The translations under genes were made by a program, and so were the position numbers. The notes beneath the pieces were generated by a model. That model saw only the letters and a program-made list of their open reading frames with translations. It was not told where the DNA came from and did no database searches. Source: Winogradskyella sediminis (GTDB taxonomy: Bacteria; Bacteroidota; Bacteroidia; Flavobacteriales; Flavobacteriaceae). From it: DNA of 64,000 bases. Below are positions 24,744 to 33,258 of this stretch, one piece after another. Positions within the stretch are counted from its first letter, which is position 1. Each line of letters begins with the position of its first letter. The stretch spans positions 227,606-291,605 of the forward strand of contig NZ_QUNH01000002.1 in NCBI RefSeq assembly GCF_003387355.1, given 5' to 3'.

Positions 24744-25505
24744 TTAAGTTGTTGTTTTGGTATTTAAGTATTGGTTTTTTTGATGATATTTTCTTTTACC
24801 TTTTATGAATTTGTATCGTATATCATCATAAAATAAACTTATTAATAAGATAAAAGCACCAAAAATTAAGGTGTTTAATTCTAAATGCACTCTAGAATAT
24901 AGAAATCCACCAAGCAATCCACCAGCAAAAAAGAATAAAATGATATAAATCCGTAGTTTTATATTGGATTGTATTGTTTTGCTTTGCGGCTTATATTTAG
25001 CAAAAAATAAATGTGAAATGTCGATCCCTAAGTCCGTAAAGAGACCAGTAAGGTGAGTTGTTCTTACAACTGCGTTAGAAATTTTAGTAACAAATGAATT
25101 TTGAAGTCCCATAGCAAAAAGTAGTGTGCAAATCACTAAATTAGGATAGGTGATATTTACAAAATTACTTAAGATTCCGATAGTAATTAAAATGAAACTT
25201 TCTATTATGGTCGGTATTGCAAAAACATTAAGCCGTTTGTTTTCATTATATTTTTCAATTAGAAAACTTGAAAAAAAAGAGCCTAATAAGAACGAAAAAA
25301 TATAAAGAAAATAAATGGTGCCTTTCCAAAATTGAAAACGCGCTACATCATCAATAAATAAAGCAAAGTGTCCGGTGACGTTTGTGGTTAATTGCTTAAA
25401 CGCTAAATACCCTGAAACATTGACAACGCCTGCAACAAAAGACAAAATAATAGCGATGCGAAGGTTGTGTTGTAACGTTCTACTTTTTCCTTGATGTCTA
25501 AACAT
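24744..25505 (-). CDS. YoaK family (DUF1275) membrane protein
   Basis: The 253-residue protein has six predicted hydrophobic spans. Hallmarks are AGVVNVSGYLAFKQLTTNVTGHFALF near the N-terminus and AMGLQNSFVTKISNAVVRTTHLTGLFTDLG in the middle, both typical of DUF1275/YoaK proteins. It is located in the inner membrane. The family has no established transport or enzyme activity. The C-terminal tail is basic (KGKRKYHQKNQYLNTKTTT). It appears to be a single-gene transcript. Confidence 0.87.
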   Translation of the reverse strand: MFRHQGKSRTLQHNLRIAIILSFVAGVVNVSGYLAFKQLTTNVTGHFALFIDDVARFQFWKGTIYFLYIFSFLLGSFFSSFLIEKYNENKRLNVFAIPTIIESFILITIGILSNFVNITYPNLVICTLLFAMGLQNSFVTKISNAVVRTTHLTGLFTDLGIDISHLFFAKYKPQSKTIQSNIKLRIYIILFFFAGGLLGGFLYSRVHLELNTLIFGAFILLISLFYDDIRYKFIKGKRKYHQKNQYLNTKTTT

Positions 25506-25626
25506 TAGATTTCCATTTAGGTTGGTTTTTTTATATTTTATAAAGTAGCAACTAAAAAAGTGATATTAATTGTATCATATTCGCAGATGTGTTTTATATG
25601 TTTATATATTAAATATTATGATATAG

Positions 25627-26196
25627 TTATTTTAAGAATTCGACAAGCTGTTTTACGGCTTTACCACGATGACCAATACTATTTTTTTCTTCTAAAGAAA
25701 TCTCAGCAAAGGTTTTATTATGACCTTGAGCTTTAAAAACAGGGTCGTAACCAAAACCACCTTCACCTTGTTTTTCTTTGGTAATATCACCTTTACAAAT
25801 ACCGGTAAAGGTGTGAAGTTTGCCATTAAGTAGAAGTGCGATTACGGTTTTAAACTGCGCATTACGGTTGGTTTTGTCTTCTAATTTGGTAAGCAATTTA
25901 TAAGTGTTGTCATCAGCATTTCGTTGAGGACCAGCATAACGCGCAGAGTATACTCCAGGTTCACCATTTAAGGCTTCAACTTCTAACCCTGTGTCATCCG
26001 CAAAGCAATCGTAACCGTAATGCTTTTTTAAGTATTCGGCTTTTTGTATGGCATTACCTTCAATTGTAGATTGGGTTTCAGGGATGTCTTCATTACAATT
26101 TATATCGGCTAAACTTAAAAGTTTTATGTGAGCTGGTAACATTTCTTGTACTTCTTTAAGTTTATTTAAGTTGTTAGTTGCGAAAACAAGTTGCAT
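25627..26196 (-). CDS. rdgB: Non-canonical purine NTP pyrophosphatase (dITP/XTP diphosphatase)
   Basis: The 189-residue enzyme belongs to the HAM1/RdgB family. It carries ATNNLNKLKEVQEML at the N-terminus, FADDTGLEVEALNGEPGVYSARYAG with the metal-binding aspartates, and GEGGFGYDPVF followed by SHRGKA-like SIGHRGKAVKQL at the C-terminus. It hydrolyses ITP, dITP and XTP to monophosphates and so keeps deaminated purines out of DNA and RNA. Length and motifs are complete. It is a single gene with no operon partner. Confidence 0.95.
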   Translation of the reverse strand: MQLVFATNNLNKLKEVQEMLPAHIKLLSLADINCNEDIPETQSTIEGNAIQKAEYLKKHYGYDCFADDTGLEVEALNGEPGVYSARYAGPQRNADDNTYKLLTKLEDKTNRNAQFKTVIALLLNGKLHTFTGICKGDITKEKQGEGGFGYDPVFKAQGHNKTFAEISLEEKNSIGHRGKAVKQLVEFLK

Positions 26197-26289
26197 ATTA
26201 TAGGCTTATTTAGTTTAATTTTACTGCTGTAAAAGTAACAATCTAATTTAGTATCAATTATCAAAACAAAACATTTTAATCTTACTGTA

Positions 26290-27240
26290 ATGCGGAAACC
26301 TTTTTTATTATTTATTTGTTGTTTAGGTTGTATAAGTCTTTATGGGCAAGATTTAGATTCATTATTAGTTGACAGAGATGATAGAAATTATTCGCTTCGT
26401 ATATTTTCGAATTTTAAAGTTAATAAATTTAATATTACGGATTCGGATTCAAAAACCAAATTTGTTCCCAATAATAGATATGGTTTAGGAGCTGGTTTTG
26501 CTAACAAAAAAATTATCATAGATATTGCGATAAATATTAAAAATCCCAATAAGGAGAAAACCAGTCGTTTCGATTTACAAGGCACTACAATTTTGAAGAA
26601 TAAAAATTACGTTAAGATTTTTACACAAGTATATAAAGGTTTTAATGTTAAGAATGATTTTGATGAACCTACCGTTTTTAGAGGTGATATAAGATCTGTC
26701 AGTGTAGGATTAAATTATCTATACACCTTTAGTGATATCGAATTTTCGTATTCAGTATTAAAAGCCGGTTTGGCAAATAAAAACTATGATAATGTTTTTA
26801 TAACAGGTGGAATAGGAGCTTTTGGAAGTTTTGATTATTTCTCAGGAAACCCAAGTATTTTATCTGAAACTACAAGTCCCTACTACAATGAACAAGCAGA
26901 TGTAAAAAGATACAAAGGTTTATCTTTTGGTGTCTTAGCAGGCTTTATTTCTTTTTTTAAATTGTCTAATAATATCTCAGCAACACTAAATGTTATGCCT
27001 GGCATTGGGTTGGTAGATAAGAGAGTGCAATTACAAGATGATAGTTTTAAACCTTCGGATCCTATGTTATACAAGTTAGATTTTCTTGTTGGGTTGAGTT
27101 ATAATCTCAATCGGTATTACGTGAGTTTAACTTATAATAATGGTATTTATTCCACAGATTTAGATTATGGAAATAATTACCTCTTAAATCTTACTAAAGC
27201 CAAATTGGCCGTGGGTTATAAATTTGGAAATCGTAAATAA
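26290..27240 (+). CDS. DUF4421 outer-membrane beta-barrel protein
   Basis: The 316-residue protein has a signal peptide (LFICCLGCISLYGQ). Alternating hydrophobic strands follow and end LAVGYKFGNRK. The N-terminal YSLRIFSNFKVNKFNI with NRYGLGAGFANKKIIIDI is the DUF4421 hallmark, a Bacteroidota-restricted family. The sequence suggests a barrel of about ten to fourteen strands with several glycine-rich turns. It lies in the outer membrane. The function is not known, and its neighbour is a prolyl oligopeptidase 71 bases downstream. Confidence 0.78.
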   Translation: MRKPFLLFICCLGCISLYGQDLDSLLVDRDDRNYSLRIFSNFKVNKFNITDSDSKTKFVPNNRYGLGAGFANKKIIIDIAINIKNPNKEKTSRFDLQGTTILKNKNYVKIFTQVYKGFNVKNDFDEPTVFRGDIRSVSVGLNYLYTFSDIEFSYSVLKAGLANKNYDNVFITGGIGAFGSFDYFSGNPSILSETTSPYYNEQADVKRYKGLSFGVLAGFISFFKLSNNISATLNVMPGIGLVDKRVQLQDDSFKPSDPMLYKLDFLVGLSYNLNRYYVSLTYNNGIYSTDLDYGNNYLLNLTKAKLAVGYKFGNRK

Positions 27241-27311
27241 AAATATAGTTTTATTTATATTCTCATTCTTAAACAGTTATTTTATATTAGCATACCAACA
27301 AAATAATATAA

Positions 27312-29471
27312 ATGAAACTGTTTTTTTCTTTTGCCCTAATGTCGTGTGTTGTTTTTAGTAATTATGCACAGAAAACCTTTAATTATCCCGAAACACCTAA
27401 AGATACATTTGTAGACGTTTATTTCAATGATAACGTTGAGGACCCTTATCAATGGATGGAAAATTCAAATGATCCTAGATTGGCGGAATGGTTAGCGTCT
27501 CAGAAAAAACTTACAAATAAACAGCATAAAAAATATGTTAGTATGTGGACATTAAGATCGCAATTGTCCACAATGTATAATAAAACAAAGGCTAAGAATA
27601 AAAAAACGTACCAAAAGAAAGCGGATAGTTTAAAGTCTAAATATCAATTTAAATATGTACGCACATCTTCAAAACGTGCTTCAGACTTAATGTTTAGACG
27701 ACGTGGTGATAAGAATTATAAAAAATTAGTAAATCTTAAAGATTTCAGATTAGATAAAGATGATAATGTCAGTATCACCAATCGGTATATTAACGAGGAA
27801 TATAATTTAGTAGGTATTGAATTTTCTCATAACGGGAGTGATTGGAGAGAAGTTTATTTTTTCGATTTGTTGACCGGTGAACGGCTTTCAGATAAATTAG
27901 AAAACTTAAGAGGGTATGGTTTAATTTGGGATAAACGCGATGTAATTTACAATACTTTTGAAAGACCTGAAAAGGGTAGAGAATTATTAGATAAACCGAA
28001 AGGTCAAAAATTGTTTTATCATATCTTAGGGAATAAGCAGTCTGAAGATACTATGTTATATCAAAATCCAGATGTGACAGGGACCAATTCATTTCATTAT
28101 TTTAAATTAGGAGATAAGGTGTTTTTTAAGCATTATTATACTGTGAGAGGTCAAACGGTTAAAGCATTATCGGTAGCTTTTATAAAACCAAATTCATTTT
28201 ATTTATCTAATTTTTTATTATACCCAAATGCGGATAATATTTATGTTGAAATAGAGGAGTTACACGAAGATACAGTGTATTTAAAAACCAATTGGCAAGC
28301 TGAAAATGGTCGTGTATTAAAAGCAGATATTACGCAACTGAATAAAGTATCAGAATTTATCCCTGAGTACGACTCTAGATTAATAGAAGTTAACAAATTA
28401 GGAAAGGGAAAAATGGCATGTATGTATGCTAATGAAGGAAAAAATTTAGCTATGATTTTTGACTTGGAAGGACAGTTGTTAAGAACTATTGATTTTCCTG
28501 AAGGTAAAAAAATACATGGACTTTATGAAAAAGAAGATAATGCCACACATACTAATTTTAGTGTGTCTTCATTTTTTCATCCAGAGCTTTGGTATCAATT
28601 ATCACTCTCAGATTTGACCTTTAAACCAGCTCAAGTTTTAACTGTTCCTTATGATGCCGAAAGTTTAGAAACTCGGTATGTAAAATACACTTCTAAAGAT
28701 GGTACAGAAGTGCCAATGTATATTACATGTGCTAAAGACACTAAACTTGATGGTAATAACCCGACATTAATTTATGGTTATGGTGGTTATGGGACTACGG
28801 TGAGACCTTTCTTTGACGAATCTTCGACGCTTTGGCTGCTGCACGGAGGTATTTTAGCAGTACCAAATGTAAGAGGAGGAGGTGCTAATGGAACCGATTG
28901 GAGTCTTGATGGAAGACGGTTAAAAAAACAAAATACAATAGATGATTTTATAGGAGCTGCTGAGTTTTTAATTTCTGAAAATTATACGAGTAGTGAAAAA
29001 TTAGCGATCAATGGTACGTCTCATGGTGGTTTAGTAGTTGGAGCTGCCCTTACACAAAGACCAGAATTGTTTAAAGCGGCAATAGCAGAATCTGGACCTT
29101 ATGATATGTTGCGATTTGAGCAATTTACAGTGGGTTCTGCAAACACCAATGTCAATGAGTTTGGTACGGTGACAGATACTTTAGATTATGTTAATCTTAA
29201 GTCGTATTCTCCACTACATAATATAAAGAAAGGTGTAAAATATCCTAATGTTTTACTTATAGTTGGCGAGAATGATGATAGAGTACCTCCATTTCATTCT
29301 TATAAGTTTTTAGCCAATTTACAAGAAAAAGGAAGTGAAGAGTCTTTGTATGAAATTTATGTGGTAGAGGGAACAGGCCATGGTGGAGCTTTAAACGACC
29401 ATGATTTTACTCAAAAAATCACACATAAGTATGCCTTTTTATTCAGCCAATTAGGTTTGAAAATTGAATAG
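27312..29471 (+). CDS. Prolyl oligopeptidase family (S9A) serine peptidase, exported
   Basis: The 719-residue protein has a signal peptide (FFSFALMSCVVFSNYAQ). The N-terminal beta-propeller (about 80-440) begins after VEDPYQWMENSNDPRLAEWLASQ, an S9A hallmark. The alpha/beta-hydrolase domain has the nucleophile Ser570 in NGTSHGGLVV, Asp655/656 in GENDDRVPPFHS and His690 in GTGHGG. It cleaves short proline-containing peptides, here in the periplasm or outside. The length fits the family (about 700). Confidence 0.92.
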   Translation: MKLFFSFALMSCVVFSNYAQKTFNYPETPKDTFVDVYFNDNVEDPYQWMENSNDPRLAEWLASQKKLTNKQHKKYVSMWTLRSQLSTMYNKTKAKNKKTYQKKADSLKSKYQFKYVRTSSKRASDLMFRRRGDKNYKKLVNLKDFRLDKDDNVSITNRYINEEYNLVGIEFSHNGSDWREVYFFDLLTGERLSDKLENLRGYGLIWDKRDVIYNTFERPEKGRELLDKPKGQKLFYHILGNKQSEDTMLYQNPDVTGTNSFHYFKLGDKVFFKHYYTVRGQTVKALSVAFIKPNSFYLSNFLLYPNADNIYVEIEELHEDTVYLKTNWQAENGRVLKADITQLNKVSEFIPEYDSRLIEVNKLGKGKMACMYANEGKNLAMIFDLEGQLLRTIDFPEGKKIHGLYEKEDNATHTNFSVSSFFHPELWYQLSLSDLTFKPAQVLTVPYDAESLETRYVKYTSKDGTEVPMYITCAKDTKLDGNNPTLIYGYGGYGTTVRPFFDESSTLWLLHGGILAVPNVRGGGANGTDWSLDGRRLKKQNTIDDFIGAAEFLISENYTSSEKLAINGTSHGGLVVGAALTQRPELFKAAIAESGPYDMLRFEQFTVGSANTNVNEFGTVTDTLDYVNLKSYSPLHNIKKGVKYPNVLLIVGENDDRVPPFHSYKFLANLQEKGSEESLYEIYVVEGTGHGGALNDHDFTQKITHKYAFLFSQLGLKIE

Positions 29472-29597
29472 TATGCTGGTAAAAGATTTGAATAGCTGTG
29501 TGAAATTTAGCTCCAATTTATGATTTATATCAGTCAAAGAATATACTAAATCTCGTATCTTAGTGAAAAGAATAATTCATTAAAAACAAGATAGATT

Positions 29598-29897
29598 ATG
29601 ACGGTAAATTTTCAATATGTAAACATTGATGTAAGTGAAACACTTTCAGCATTAACAGAGGAAAAATTAGAAAAATTAGCTAATAAATTCGAATTTCTTA
29701 TTTCAGCTCAAGTATATTATAAACACGACGAGAAGGATCACGAGACAGGGAAAATTTGCAATATAGAATTAAGCCTTCCAGGACCACGATTATTTGCTAC
29801 TTCTAATGCTAAAACGTATGAAATGGCGATGCACGAAACAATTAACGATCTTACAAGACAACTTAAAAAACGAAAAGAAGTATTTAAAACACACTAA
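29598..29897 (+). CDS. hpf: Short ribosome hibernation-promoting factor (HPF/RaiA)
   Basis: The 99-residue protein has the HPF/RaiA fold. It begins VNFQYVNIDVSETLSALTEEKLEKLANKF, and strand pairs IEFLISAQVYYK and CNIELSLPG follow. The ending YEMAMHETINDLTRQLKKRKE is the basic second helix. It binds the 30S decoding region and blocks translation in stationary phase. It is the short form without the dimerising C-terminal domain. It is convergent with rlmH. Confidence 0.9.
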   Translation: MTVNFQYVNIDVSETLSALTEEKLEKLANKFEFLISAQVYYKHDEKDHETGKICNIELSLPGPRLFATSNAKTYEMAMHETINDLTRQLKKRKEVFKTH

Positions 29898-29943
29898 ATT
29901 GAAGAAACGTTTCGACGTTTAATACCCAGAGGGTTTATAGTTT

Positions 29944-30417
29944 TTAGCGATGATGGTAGGGCTCATTTCTAAGAATTGTAAACCCTCTGTACAATTGTTC
30001 TATAAAGAATAAACGTACCATTTGATGCGAAAATGTCATTTTAGACAAGCCTAGTTTTCCATTGGCTCTGGCGTAAACACTATCTGAAAAACCATACGGA
30101 CCACCAATGACAAAAATTAAAGTTTTTATGCCCGAATTCATATGTTTCTGTAGGTAGTTAGAAAAGGCTACGGAATCCATTTGTTTACCATTTTCGTCTA
30201 AAAGAATTAAAATATCAGAGGTTTGGGTTTTAGCTAAAATTAATTCACCTTCTTTTTCCTTTTGTTGGGCTTCAGATAAATTTTTAACCTTTTTTAAATC
30301 TGGAATTATATCAAATTCAAACTTAATGTAATGACCAAGGCGTTTAGAATAATCAGCAATTAAGGCAATTAAGTTTTTATTGTCAGTTTTGCCAATGGCT
30401 ACGAGTTTTATTTGCAT
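29944..30417 (-). CDS. rlmH: 23S rRNA (pseudouridine1915-N3)-methyltransferase RlmH
   Basis: The 157-residue SPOUT methyltransferase begins MQIKLVAIGKT. It has the SAM-binding knot FVIGGPYGFSDSVYARANGKLGLSKMTFSHQMVRLFFIEQLYRG and the ending LRNEPYHHR, a near-perfect family signature. It methylates the pseudouridine at 1915 in the 70S ribosome. The length is typical (about 155). It is convergent with the hpf gene, and a REP-like inverted repeat follows its 5' side. Confidence 0.97.
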   Translation of the reverse strand: MQIKLVAIGKTDNKNLIALIADYSKRLGHYIKFEFDIIPDLKKVKNLSEAQQKEKEGELILAKTQTSDILILLDENGKQMDSVAFSNYLQKHMNSGIKTLIFVIGGPYGFSDSVYARANGKLGLSKMTFSHQMVRLFFIEQLYRGFTILRNEPYHHR

Positions 30418-30429
30418 TGTAATGTCTGG

Positions 30430-30476
30430 TCGAGCGCAGTCGAGACCTAGTTAAATGACCTCTCGACTGCGCTCGA
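30430..30476. repeat. REP-like inverted repeat (TCGAGCGCAGTCGAGA)
   Basis: Perfect 16-base arms lie at 30430-30445 and 30461-30476 with a 15-base loop. Each arm is itself nearly palindromic (TCGA-N6-TCGA). The GC-rich motif stands out from the AT-rich window. It closely resembles the TCGACTGCGCTCGA element dispersed through many Flavobacteriaceae intergenic regions. It lies between rlmH and nadC, divergent genes. Confidence 0.75.
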
Positions 30477-30615
30477 GGTGGCAGAATCTGCCTAATTGAA
30501 TTTCAAATTTACGGATTTAAAAGCATTCAAAAAGTTCGACTCCTTATAATTTGACATTTACTTTTTGATATTTTTTACCTTTCAATTCCTATTTTTACAA
30601 CAAATATGTACACAG

Positions 30616-31473
30616 ATGATTTCACAAGCACAATTCGATAAAGAAATAGAATTAATAATTTCTAATGCCATCAGAGAAGATGTTGGTGATGGAGACCATA
30701 GTTCTTTAGCCTGTATACCAACTTCGGCTCAAGGAAAAGCAAAATTATTGGTAAAAGATAATGGAATAATTGCAGGTGTAGAATTCGCTAAGCAGGTTTT
30801 TGCATACGTTGATGCTGATATAAAAGTTGAAACCTTAATTGAAGATGGACAAAAAGTAACACATGGTGACATCGTGTTTTATGTAGAAGGTGCTTCACAA
30901 TCTATTCTTAAGGCAGAACGTTTAGTATTAAATGCTATGCAACGTATGAGTGCTATTGCAACTAAAACAAGAGAATTTGTAGACTTATTAGAAGGTACTA
31001 AAACTAAAATTTTAGACACTCGTAAGACCACACCAGGTATTAGAGCTTTAGAAAAATGGGCTGTGAAAATTGGAGGTGGAGAAAATCATAGATTCGCTTT
31101 ATACGATATGATAATGCTAAAGGATAATCATATTGATTTTGCTGGTGGTGTTGCTAAAGCTATTAACCTTACAAAGCAATATTTAAAAGAAACCAATAGA
31201 GATTTAAAAATTATTGTTGAAGCTAGAAACCTCGATGAAATAAAAGAGATTTTAGATTGTGGTGGTGTTTATCGCATCCTTATTGATAACTTTAATTATG
31301 AAGACACTCGTAAAGCAGTGAAGCTAATTGGAGATCAGTGTTTAACAGAGTCTTCTGGTGGCATTAATGAAAACACGCTAAGGAAATATGCCGAATGCGG
31401 TGTGGATTATATTTCCTCTGGCGCATTAACACATTCAGTTTACAATAAAGATTTAAGCCTAAAAGCGGTATAA
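30616..31473 (+). CDS. nadC: Nicotinate-nucleotide pyrophosphorylase (carboxylating)
   Basis: The ATG at 30616 gives a 285-residue protein beginning MISQAQFDKEIELII; an in-frame TTG at 30565 adds 17 hydrophobic residues that look non-native. Quinolinate is converted with PRPP to nicotinate mononucleotide, in NAD synthesis. Signature regions are EDVGDGDHSS, LILDTRKTTPGIRALEKWAVKIGGGENHRFALYDMIMLKDNHI and VDYISSGALTHS. All the motifs of the type II phosphoribosyltransferase fold are present. The REP-like repeat is upstream. Confidence 0.96.
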   Translation: MISQAQFDKEIELIISNAIREDVGDGDHSSLACIPTSAQGKAKLLVKDNGIIAGVEFAKQVFAYVDADIKVETLIEDGQKVTHGDIVFYVEGASQSILKAERLVLNAMQRMSAIATKTREFVDLLEGTKTKILDTRKTTPGIRALEKWAVKIGGGENHRFALYDMIMLKDNHIDFAGGVAKAINLTKQYLKETNRDLKIIVEARNLDEIKEILDCGGVYRILIDNFNYEDTRKAVKLIGDQCLTESSGGINENTLRKYAECGVDYISSGALTHSVYNKDLSLKAV

Positions 31474-31540
31474 GTCTAGTTGCTATTTTTTTTTGAAACG
31501 CATATAAATTTTTAAAAAGCTAAAGACCAAAAGCTAAAGA

Positions 31541-32530
31541 ATGACTAAACCCATAGAAGATAAATTAAATAAGATTCCGGTTGTAAATGTACTTGTACGT
31601 TTTTTTAAACAAATAAAATTACCAGGATTTGAAGGTTTATCTGTCTATGATTTGTTAGAATTGTATATTATGGGTATTGTCAATGGTGCGCTAACCACCA
31701 GAGCAAGTGCTATTGCATTTAGTTTTTTTACCGCAATTTTTCCGTTTTTATTATTTGTTATAATCGTTATACCTTATGTACCAATAGCGGGTTTTCGAGC
31801 TGATTTTTTAGATTTTCTAAATTCCATCTTACCACCTCAGACTTCCGATTTTTTAATTGATAGTATTTTTAAAGACATGAGTAGTAACACCAATGGTGGA
31901 TTGATTTCTTCAGTCTTTTTATTGTCTATGTTTTTAATGGCAAATGGTGTAAATGCAGTGTTTTCAGGATTTGAAACGTCGTATCACAAACAACTTTACC
32001 GAAATGTTATTAAGCAATATATGTTTGCTCTTGGAGTGGCCTTAATACTAGCGTTTTTACTTTTACTAACCGTAGCGGTATTTGGATATTTTCAAATTTA
32101 CATTATTCAGCCTATATATGAAGGATTAAGCGGACATGCCATTACTGAAGATGATAAAGGTTTAGGGTGGATTATTTTTGCAAAGTATTTATTCTTTGTG
32201 ATTATGACCTATTTAGCCACGGCAACATTGTATTATTTTGGAACCAAAGAAGGGAGAGCGTCTAAGTTCTTCTCAGTTGGTGCATTGTTAACCACCTTAT
32301 TAATAATGTTAACCTCGTTTCTATTCGGAATTTATATTGAAAACTTTTCAAAATATAACGAGCTCTATGGTTCTATTGGTGCACTATTAATTTTGCTCCT
32401 TTACTTATGGTTAAATTCTAATATTTTACTATTGGGTTATGAGCTTAATGCATCTCTACAGTTTTTAAGGAAGCATCCTAGAGCTAGGAAGGAGATTAAG
32501 CAGAAGGATATCGAAGAGCTTATTAACTGA
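31541..32530 (+). CDS. YihY/BrkB family inner-membrane protein
   Basis: The 329-residue protein has six predicted spans. The region TTRASAIAFSFFTAIFPFLLFVIIVIPYVP fits the YihY/BrkB family hallmark, and later SKYNELYGSIGALLILLLYLWLNSNILLLGYELNA matches the conserved C-terminal segment. It lies in the inner membrane; the old annotation as ribonuclease BN is not supported for the family. It overlaps the stop of the convergent LytTR gene by 8 bases. It probably takes part in envelope maintenance. Confidence 0.9.
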   Translation: MTKPIEDKLNKIPVVNVLVRFFKQIKLPGFEGLSVYDLLELYIMGIVNGALTTRASAIAFSFFTAIFPFLLFVIIVIPYVPIAGFRADFLDFLNSILPPQTSDFLIDSIFKDMSSNTNGGLISSVFLLSMFLMANGVNAVFSGFETSYHKQLYRNVIKQYMFALGVALILAFLLLLTVAVFGYFQIYIIQPIYEGLSGHAITEDDKGLGWIIFAKYLFFVIMTYLATATLYYFGTKEGRASKFFSVGALLTTLLIMLTSFLFGIYIENFSKYNELYGSIGALLILLLYLWLNSNILLLGYELNASLQFLRKHPRARKEIKQKDIEELIN

Positions 32531-33257
32531 AGTGTTTTAAAAAATCTTCCTTCCGTCGTACAGAAACAGGTACATGATGATCATTAGACATTAACACATA
32601 ACTTTGCTTTCCTTTAAAGTATTTTTTTACATGATTTATATTTATTAAATGTGATTTATGTGTTTTAAAAAATGCATATTCAGTTAATAAATCTTCATAG
32701 AATTTAATTGGTTTAGATACCATTAATTTACTTTCTTTAGAATAAATATGAGTGTAACTTGTATCTGCTTCTAAATGGATAATATCTTCAACTTTAAGCG
32801 TTTCAAATCCAGTTAATGTAGGAATCGTAATAATTTTATTTTGCTCTGGCTTTAGGTTTTTAAATAAATTTTGAAGTTGATGTTCAATGTTTTGAGTGTT
32901 TAAATTGGCTTTTAAACGCTCTATGGCCTCATTAAAATCATCGGTGTCTATAGGTTTTAAAAGATAGTCGAACGCACTAAATTTAAAGGCTTTAATGGCA
33001 AAATTGTCAAAAGCCGTAGTGAAAATTACTTTAAAGCTAATTGGGTTAATTGACTGTAAAAAATCGAAACCGGTTTTATCGTGAATTTTAATATCAAGAA
33101 ATACTAAATCGGGTTGCAGTTGCGGCACAACATTAAGAGCTTCTTCAATATTGTCTATAACCGAAAGTAGATTAAACGTTTGTGGTTGTTGTTGAATAAG
33201 GTTTATAATACGATCTGCACAATGTTGTTCGTCGTCTATAATTACAGTATTTATCAT
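32523..33257 (-). CDS. LytTR-type response regulator
   Basis: The ATG at 33257 is preferred (33290 would add eleven residues upstream of the receiver domain). The 244-residue protein has a receiver domain (MINTVIIDDEQHC, phospho-acceptor Asp55 in LVFLDIK) and a LytTR DNA-binding domain (about 145-240, ending HVPVSVRRKEDF). It is regulated by the LytS-type kinase whose gene ends one base upstream, at 33259. The two genes form a two-component system. The target promoters are unknown. Confidence 0.95.
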   Translation of the reverse strand: MINTVIIDDEQHCADRIINLIQQQPQTFNLLSVIDNIEEALNVVPQLQPDLVFLDIKIHDKTGFDFLQSINPISFKVIFTTAFDNFAIKAFKFSAFDYLLKPIDTDDFNEAIERLKANLNTQNIEHQLQNLFKNLKPEQNKIITIPTLTGFETLKVEDIIHLEADTSYTHIYSKESKLMVSKPIKFYEDLLTEYAFFKTHKSHLININHVKKYFKGKQSYVLMSNDHHVPVSVRRKEDFLKHFS

Positions 33258-33258
33258 A

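Noticed and set aside
29899-29943. Terminator between hpf and rlmH
   Set aside because: The AAACGTTTCGACGTTT segment gives only a weak, alternative stem without a T-run.
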